A DNA stretch of 13,536 nucleotides from Larix sibirica (taxonomy: Eukaryota; Streptophyta; Pinopsida; Pinales; Pinaceae), in contig NWUY0300086548.1 of the NCBI GenBank assembly GCA_004151065.3, positions 1 through 13,536 on the forward strand, in the 5' to 3' direction. The position numbers and the translations under genes are program-made. This document shows positions 8,841 to 13,536 of this stretch, in pieces. Below the pieces are notes generated by a model that worked only from the letters and a program-made list of their open reading frames with translations, searched no databases and was not told the DNA's origin. Each line of letters begins with the position of its first letter. Positions within the stretch are counted from its first letter, which is position 1.

Positions 8841-8901
8841 CCACCATACCTATCCCATTATTAAATATAATGGGCCCATAGGCCCCTATTATACCCCAAC
8901 A

Positions 8902-8937
8902 AAGGATCCCATCATCCCCCATCCCCCTTCAAGAAGG
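8902..8937 (-). promoter_or_regulatory. Polypurine tract region upstream of the LTR
   Basis: On the minus strand GAAGGGGGATGGGGGATGAT and then GGGATCCTT lead directly into the LTR start TGTTGGGG. A G-rich purine run in this position primes plus-strand DNA synthesis in LTR retrotransposons. It supports reading 8477-8901 as the 3' LTR. Confidence 0.6.
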
Positions 8938-9010
8938 GTTGTCCTCTACACTCGTAGGGATGGTGTACAACCATAAACTAGGGAGTAGGGTCCATGTATA
9001 GGCATTGACC

Positions 9011-9104
9011 ACAATGCTGAAGTAGTCCAGGAAACCCACCCATAAGCCAATGTACCATGCTAGCCCCAATGCACAAGTAGTCCAAGAAACTCATCCCGAA
9101 GACA
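9011..9104. repeat. Imperfect tandem duplication, period 55 bp
   Basis: ACAATGCTGAAGTAGTCCAGGAAACCCACCC is repeated 55 bp later as CCAATGCACAAGTAGTCCAAGAAACTCATCC. The unit boundaries are not sharp. It lies in the probable internal region next to the minus-strand LTR. Confidence 0.75.
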
Positions 9105-9889
9105 AGGTCACACGTACCAATACTCATACCGACTCGCAACTAATGACACATGAATGGCTGAGTGCATGCTCAAAAGGCTCACCACAATCATGTGGATCCA
9201 AATAGATAGGGCACTCCATATCAAAAATATCCTCCATATAGTCGTAAAAGGGTGGCTACGGAAGGAACACTGCCACTATAGAGGAATCATGTAGAGAACA
9301 TAACCTTCTCATGACTTCCCTCTATGATACACACTGCATATGGAGTAGATTAATCGGAGAAAAGCTAAAAGTAGTTTAGTTGTCTTCCCATAAATGACAA
9401 TTGTCCACACACTATTCCTCACAAGCCTCCTCTAAATCACACTATAGCCAGACATGTCTCATGTATACTCTTCAATATGTTTCCAAAGTTGCATCCTTTG
9501 GATTGCTTCACAAGCTTCTTGTAGTTTTTGTACTCAATTATCTAAAAGTAGTTATGTATGGACTACTTCAACATATGAATAAGTTTGGTGTGCCATAGAA
9601 TTTGTTTAACTTCAAGTAACCACTTCTTGTTATGTTCTTCACACTCAATAGAAAATTCAAGAAAACTTATAGGAGCTAATAGGAGCTTCTTCCAAAGTTG
9701 CATAAAAACTAGTTATGACCCAATGATGGGAGCTAATATATCCATGTTAAATACAATATTATGTTGTCGGTAAGAGAGCTAGGGTTTTAAAATAGAAATC
9801 AGAGAAGCTTGCATTCAATGGAGCTCCCTTGTGAAGCTAGGGCTTTGAGGCTGCAATCTAAAATGGCCATAACATCCTCAATAAAATAT

Positions 9890-10200
9890 AGTTCAAAGTC
9901 ACTATTATGAACCCAATCCGGAAATGGCATTGCCACTCTACTTCTGGCATTGGTCCCACTGCAATATGTTCATAAATAGAGATAATAGTGCCACAAGAAT
10001 TTCCTACAAGGGTTTTGAGTCAAAACTTGAAATAGTTGTAATTTCTACGATACTCGTCAAAATTGCTATTATGAACTCAACTTAAATGTGGCACAGCTAT
10101 TCTGCTTCTATTGGCATTAGTCTTACTAAAAATTAAAATATGGTTCATAAATAGAGATAGAATCATGTGGCAAGAATTTCCCAAGAGGGTTTTTGATTGG
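9890..10200. repeat. Diverged tandem duplication, period about 164-175 bp
   Basis: Shared blocks in order are CTATTATGAAC (9902 and 10066), TGGCA...CT(A/G)CTTCT(G/A)...GGCATT(G/A)GTC, GTTCATAAATAGAGATA (9968 and 10143), and CAAGAATTTCC followed by AGGGTTTT. The offset grows from 164 to 175 bp through small indels. This is the largest duplication unit in the window. Confidence 0.82.
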
Positions 10201-11223
10201 CTAAAACAACCAATATGATGTTCCAAAAATCTGAAAAGACACTGAAACATTTATGCTGTGTTGTAGAGGCATTTTATACAAGGAAACATTTTTGAAACAC
10301 GGAAACGTGTTTCCAGCAGCTTAGGGTTGACTTTCTGGTAACATGGTAAAGCCACATATTCGTTAGCTATACCATGTGTGTTTTGGCTACATGAAAGAAA
10401 ATAACAACATCAAGTGGCATTAACAGCATTGGAGGTTGTTGATGGCTATATTTTACCACCTCATTTGGACAGTCCAATAGGAGAACTAATCACCACTTTC
10501 CTGTAAAGTCTAAGTAGGTACATTGCATACTAACTTTCCTTCAACAAGTAATAATTTGAGAATTGTATTCTAGGGAAAGGGAGACCAATTCATAACATAA
10601 ATCCTTGTCTTAGGTTATACTAGAGATGGAAATCTCATTCTCTTTTAATTCAATTTAAATGTTGAAGTCCACAACTGGCCACAAATGGCCGATGGGACTA
10701 TAAAAAGTACAACAATGAGTAAACAGTAGGAATGCAAAGCAATATCTCTGTGAGAAATACAAAGAAATATAACAGTACAAAAAGAATGGAAATAGGTACC
10801 CATCAAACCCTAGTGAATCCAAAGAACAAAATAGGTGACAGTTCAATCAACGTCTATGTCAAAGCATATATTTTGAGAAATCAGATATGCTCCTCTTCTC
10901 TGGTGAATGACAATCTCTAGGCATGATGGATGATCCAAAAGGAACTCCACATTCGACAAATTCATAAGGTCTTCATTTCTGCTGAAACTGTCCACAAAAC
11001 AAAGAGCTCATAGGGACCTTTCCGACCCAATTTGAACAGGATCGAATGGACTTCGTATGTGAAAGATATGGCTTGTTGAAGTTTTTGAGCAAAAAGACAA
11101 AAATAAAATAAAATGATTAATACATATTTTGGAGCTATATGCTTTTGTATTTTTTTCTCTCAAATGTAGTAGGAAACTAATGAAACAGCTTCATAGTACT
11201 CTAGATTCCTAATCTAAGGGGAA
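10201..11223. other. Non-coding stretch, no gene recognised
   Basis: No frame shows a known motif. It contains a hairpin-forming inverted repeat GAAACACG-GAAA-CGTGTTTC at 10294-10313. A minus-strand run of about 55 codons stays open around 11010-10848 (DSFSRNEDLMNLS and onward) but is not recognised. The right end, AATCTAAGGGGAA, leads into an LTR and looks like a short polypurine tract. Confidence 0.5.
10294..10313. repeat. Perfect 8 bp inverted repeat with GAAA loop
   Basis: GAAACACG and CGTGTTTC are exact reverse complements separated by GAAA. Related phrases (GGAAACATTTTTGAAACAC) lie just before. It may be chance or the remains of a transposon terminus. Confidence 0.6.
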
Positions 11224-11831
11224 TGTTGAGATCTTTATGGGAATAGTTGAGAATTTCTCTCAACCTATCCCTTGAATTGTACCCAGATCTTAATTTAGTG
11301 GATCTAAAGAGTTATTAATATTTTCTCCTTAGAATGTTGAGGTAGTTCTCAACAATGTAAAGCTATAAAATCCCTAATTGGGAAAAGGATTTGCAATCTC
11401 TTTGGAAGAGAATAAGCAAGTATTCTTGCTTGTGAATGATGAGCCCATTATTGGGAGAACTTTGTAAGCCCCTTATTGGGAGAATGAGCCACTTAATGTG
11501 AATAGCTGTTAACTTTGTAAAGGAGAGAACCAGCCACAGATTTGGAGAATATTTCAGCTCTTTTTGTAAAAGGAGAAGCCCTCTTTGAGAGAGAAATAAT
11601 GATGAAGTGGTTCGTCGGATGAGCAAACTTGGAGACGTAACCACAATTTAGTGAACTCCATTATCAATCTGGTTTGCACATTGTTTTTATGTTATTGTTA
11701 TTTTAGCTTTAGTTTTAAATACTGAATCATAATTGCCAATTTTCATATTAATAATGGAATTTGAGAAATTTGTAAAGCATCCAGTAATGAAGAAAAACTA
11801 AATCAGTTTTCCAATGTCCATTATCGGATCA
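11224..11831 (+). mobile_element. Long terminal repeat (about 608 bp), plus strand
   Basis: The LTR begins TGTTGAGATCTTTATGGGAA and is read to end at ...TTATCGGATCA, two bases before TTGGTATCAGAG, a primer binding site for initiator Met tRNA. It has a TATAAAA box at 11364-11370. Its 3' half has the look of plant U5 (GGAGACGTAACC...GTGAACTCC...TTTTTATGTTATTGTTATT). A partial second copy lies at 13058-13338. The exact 3' end is uncertain; CA at 11820 is another option. The minus-strand open frame at 11363-11644 is an accident within the LTR. Confidence 0.78.
11364..11370 (+). promoter_or_regulatory. LTR TATA box (TATAAAA)
   Basis: AATGTAAAGCTATAAAATCC lies about 140 bp into the LTR, a suitable place for the U3 promoter of the element. 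Confidence 0.5.
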
Positions 11832-11834
11832 AAT

Positions 11835-11845
11835 TGGTATCAGAG
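11835..11845 (+). promoter_or_regulatory. Primer binding site for initiator Met tRNA
   Basis: TGGTATCAGAG matches the first 11 bases of the usual plant initiator-tRNA-Met primer binding site (TGGTATCAGAGC) and lies a few bases after the LTR end. It diverges after this point (ACT). Confidence 0.8.
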
Positions 11846-11925
11846 ACTCAAGATCAGAGGTCAAATTTGAGGATTAATAAGCTGCTCTGCTCGCAGCCAC
11901 TATCATCAAAGGCATCAGATCAAGT

Positions 11926-11938
11926 TGGTATCGGAGCC
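11926..11938 (+). repeat. Second primer-binding-site-like copy, 91 bp downstream
   Basis: TGGTATCGGAGCC matches the initiator-tRNA-Met site at 12 of 13 positions. The flanks also match: (C)GGATCAAATTGGTATCAGAG at 11826 and CAGATCAAGTTGGTATCGGAG at 11917, so the LTR/primer-site junction appears duplicated with a 91 bp period. Confidence 0.7.
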
Positions 11939-12030
11939 TTAAAATGTTGCTAAGAGCCAATCACTTGAGGAGAGAGCCATAAAGTGGAATGAAGTCGCTG
12001 CTAATCACTGCCATCGTTAGAGCCATGTAG

Positions 12031-12381
12031 CAATTTTTGCAATGGTCTGCTAAAAGACATTCTTGTTGCATTGATTATTCCATGCATAGAGCTGCTCAGA
12101 ATGACGCCTATGAGGAGACAGAAAGTGTACTCACTTTGGAAGATTCTATCAATGAACTGGTATAGGGAGTTGTAGACGGGGTTAAAGATATGATTTGAAC
12201 CCAACGAATCCAGCTAACAAGATGTTTTAAGGGTTTACCGAGATTACCCAATATCACAGGTCTCTTGGATGAAAGCATCTTCATGGCCGACCGGCGACGA
12301 CTGTCACCTCCCCCTTCTCATTTCCAAATTCTGAGATGGGAACAGAGCAAAAGAAGACAAGGAATTCATACTAAAAAGTAA
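12031..12381 (+). pseudogene. Possible gag N-terminal remnant of the plus-strand retroelement
   Basis: One reading frame runs from 12031 to the TAA at 12379-12381 and is broken by only two stops (TAG at 12163, TGA at 12196). It gives about 116 codons, far more than expected by chance in this DNA. The first block is acidic (AQNDAYEETESVLTLEDSIN) and the last contains MADRRRLSPPPSHFQ, encoded by an unusually CpG-rich patch (12285-12302). Its position 200 bp after the primer binding site and before the pol fragment, on the same strand, suits a gag start. I recognise no gag domain, so identity is inferred from position only. Confidence 0.38.
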
Positions 12382-12557
12382 AACAATGTGCAGATTTTGA
12401 TCATGAACTTCGATTCAAGATCTGTTACGCGAGATCAAGAACCACCAACAAAGGTAGTGGCTATACACCAAAGTAAGTTCTCACCAGCTATGTTGTAGAT
12501 GCCCGCATCCACCTTGACCTCACCTATGGTATCTCGGATTGGATGTAGCACACCTGA

Positions 12558-12743
12558 AGACCACACATGAAGGAAAAATTTCCGTCAAAGGTTGAGGCTA
12601 TTGTGAATTGGCAAAAGCCAAGCATAGTTCCGGAAGTGAGGAGCTTCGTTGGAGCTACGAAGTACTCACATAGGTTCATAAAATACTACTCTTCCACTAT
12701 GAGGAGGATGTTGGATTTGGTGGAAAGTATAAGGCCGAAATGA
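12558..12743 (+). pseudogene. Ty3/Gypsy pol fragment: reverse transcriptase/RNase H junction
   Basis: An open stretch of 61 codons (stop TGA at 12555, stop TGA at 12741) contains PSKVEAIVNWQKPS (12582-12623) followed by EVRSFVGATKYSHRFIKYYS (12633-12692). This is the conserved segment after the polymerase palm of Ty3/Gypsy elements, usually of the form P.KV.AI..W..P....E.RSF.G...YYR.FI..FS, where the first aromatic of YYR is Ser-His here. After SST the expected RNase H region is lost (MRRMLDLVESIRPK, then stop), and the catalytic YVDD part of the polymerase is not found upstream. It is a dead fragment left by deletion. Orientation and position fit the flanking LTRs. Confidence 0.82.
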
Positions 12744-13057
12744 GGTAAAGTCCAAATAATAAGGACAACTGCTTTCTCTATTGATTCGTTAGCTTGAGCA
12801 GGCAGCACCTCACCTACATGTATACAAGAACTTAGAACTGAAGGCTTTATCATGGATTTCATTGTTTATTTTTTGTCATTTTGTTTCGCCCATCCAAATG
12901 TGTTTCGGTGTACTAAACTGCTTCTACAGTAGATTGTAATCCATTCATGAATTCTGTATTTTTTTTTGTTTCTCAGTGTAAACACTCAAGGCAGAACAAG
13001 AGCATTGTTGTTCAATAAATCAATCTATTAGATTAAAAAAATTTATCCATCCCCATT
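12744..13057. other. Unrecognised stretch inside the deleted retroelement
   Basis: There are no long frames here. It is T-rich around 12860-12990 and contains AATAAA at 13014-13019. It does not clearly align with the 5' part of the LTR at 11224, so the second LTR seems truncated on its left side. Confidence 0.45.
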
Positions 13058-13338
13058 GTAAAAGGATTTGCATTTACCTAAGGAAGGTGGATGCTTGCTT
13101 CAGCGTTTTCATAATTTGGATACTTGTGAGAAGTTGTTGCCCTTGTAAAGGAGAGAACCAGCCACATATTAGGAGAATATTTCAGCCTTTTTGTAAAAGG
13201 AGAAGCCCTCTTTGAGGGAGAAATAACGAAGTGATTCGTCGATTGAGTGAACCCAGAGATGTAGCCAAAATTTGGAAAACTCTGTTATCAAACTGGTTTG
13301 CATATTGTTTTTATGTGCTTGTTATTTTTGTTAGAGCA
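13058..13338 (+). mobile_element. Partial second copy of the plus-strand LTR
   Basis: It aligns with about 11375-11711. Shared phrases in order are AAAAGGATTTGCA, TTGTAAAGGAGAGAACCAGC, GGAGAATATTTCAGC, TTTTTGTAAAAGGAGAAGCC, CTCTTTGAG(A/G)GAGAAATAA, TTCGTCG, CTGGTTTGCA(C/T)ATTG and TTGTTATTTT. By eye well over three quarters of positions match from 13143 on. The part before 13143 has a large internal deletion, and U3 and the LTR 3' end are missing. It probably derives from the 3' LTR of the same or a related element. Confidence 0.8.
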
Positions 13339-13536
13339 AATAACCCTCTACCTAGCCACCTAGACCTTGACCTGATCACTCTAGTGGGACAAACCCCATC
13401 CAATATGACCTCCTGAGTCAACCTTGAGTTGGATTACAAGAATTGGGGGCGCATTCCTTGATTCGGGGGTGCATTCCATGATTTGAGGAACTGTTCCCTA
13501 ATTTTAGGAGTGACTGAGCCTGGAACTGGTTGAGGA
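13339..13536. other. Non-coding end of the window with a short 20 bp repeat
   Basis: No gene is recognised. The plus-strand open frame at 13231-13416 runs through the LTR copy and is not a gene. The only structure seen is the 20 bp repeat listed next. Confidence 0.5.
13441..13500. repeat. Short 20 bp tandem repeat, two good copies and one weak
   Basis: AATTGGGGGCGCATTCCTTG (13441-13460) is followed directly by ATTCGGGGGTGCATTCCATG (13461-13480). The next 20 bp, ATTTGAGGAACTGTTCCCTA, match the second unit at about 11 of 20 positions. Confidence 0.65.

Larger units (their letters stand above)
8477..8901 (-). mobile_element. Long terminal repeat (425 bp), probably a 3' LTR
   Basis: On the minus strand the LTR begins TGTTGGGGTATAATAGGGG and ends GATCATAACA, so it has the usual TG...CA ends. 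It contains TATAAATAAGG (8701-8691) and, about 160 bp on, AATAAA (8540-8535), as expected of U3 and R. A 51 bp tandem duplication lies in U3. Just upstream is a purine-rich tract, so it is best read as a 3' LTR whose internal part lies to the right. No matching 5' LTR was found in the window. The flanks GGCAT and AAGGA do not match, so it is not a clean solo LTR. Confidence 0.75.
8938..10200 (-). other. Probable internal region of the minus-strand LTR element, unrecognised
   Basis: This 1.3 kb stretch lies on the internal side of the LTR and its polypurine tract. It contains two tandem duplications (9011-9104 and about 9890-10200). Minus-strand frames stay open for up to about 45 codons, for instance MEDIFDMECPIYLDPHDC in the 9240-9110 area. 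I recognise no gag, protease, polymerase or integrase motif. It may be a non-autonomous element, decayed 3' sequence, or unrelated DNA beyond a deletion. The plus-strand frames at 9401-9598 and 9585-9773 have no known motif. Confidence 0.35.

Noticed and set aside
8477-8901. Solo LTR interpretation
   Set aside because: The flanking 5 bp (GGCAT and AAGGA) do not match, and a polypurine tract borders one side, which points to a 3' LTR with internal sequence attached.
8938-9140. Minus-strand DLVFGMSFLDY, which faintly resembles the C-terminal part of a retroviral-type aspartic protease (D-(L/V)-(V/I)-LGM..(F/W)L)
   Set aside because: No DTGA/DSGA active-site motif precedes it, the phrase is itself part of a 55 bp duplication, and a stop follows soon after.
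11363-11644. Minus-strand 93-codon open frame
   Set aside because: It lies antisense within the LTR and has no known motif.
12001-12204. Minus-strand open frame with ...MHGIINATRMSFS..., faintly like the ABCC segment MLHSIFRAPMSFFD
   Set aside because: Only a few residues match, the spacing is wrong, no splice sites fit, and the plus strand gives a better explanation as a gag-like frame.
13013-13020. AATAAA as the 3' end of a host gene
   Set aside because: No coding region precedes it; it lies in the wreck of a retroelement in AT-rich DNA where such hexamers are common.
1-13536. CRISPR arrays, bacterial operons, tRNA or rRNA genes
   Set aside because: No regularly spaced repeats, ribosome binding sites, tRNA box A/B pairs or rRNA sequence were seen; the window is plant nuclear in character.

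Overview
The window looks like nuclear DNA of a land plant with a large, repeat-rich genome. It is AT-rich, has no compact operons or ribosome binding sites, and almost everything recognisable is decayed transposable element sequence. The one clear host coding segment is a single internal exon with plant-type splice sites. Very long introns full of transposons recall gymnosperms, but that is an inference; nothing seen fixes the species.

Layout. Positions 1-3480 hold no recognisable gene: AT-rich DNA with a short direct repeat, a small (TG) run and a slightly GC-richer patch of broken coding-like sequence near 1150-1925. A two-copy 68-73 bp repeat sits at 3490-3626. From 3841 to about 5128, and perhaps to 5660, the minus strand carries a broken L1-like LINE: a DUF4283/zinc-knuckle ORF1 remnant followed by an AP-endonuclease remnant, with no reverse transcriptase seen. 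A 441 bp hAT-like MITE (5137-5577), flanked by near-identical 8 bp target duplications, abuts or interrupts its 5' part. From 5931 to 7870 there is unremarkable AT-rich DNA that I read as intron.

The exon lies at 7871-8165 on the minus strand. It encodes 98 residues of transmembrane domain 2 of a full-size ABCC (MRP) transporter, most like the plant ABCC9/ABCC15 type, and has good acceptor and donor sites on either side. No other exon of this gene was found. If the gene is intact, the flanking introns are at least about 7.9 kb (downstream) and 5.4 kb (upstream), and most of the window is intron.

In the presumed upstream intron, a 425 bp LTR on the minus strand (8477-8901) is preceded by a polypurine tract and 1.3 kb of unrecognised, internally duplicated sequence. 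At 11224-11831 a second, plus-strand LTR is followed by two initiator-Met-tRNA primer-binding-site-like sequences 91 bp apart, a broken gag-like frame, a Ty3/Gypsy reverse transcriptase/RNase H junction fragment (12558-12743), and a partial second copy of the LTR (13058-13338). This reads as a heavily deleted retrotransposon.

A theme across the window is the number of diverged two-copy tandem duplications (units about 50-175 bp), found in LINE, LTR and anonymous sequence alike. I found no convincing new gene system. The most useful second looks are the hAT/LINE nest, the duplicated primer binding site and these duplications.
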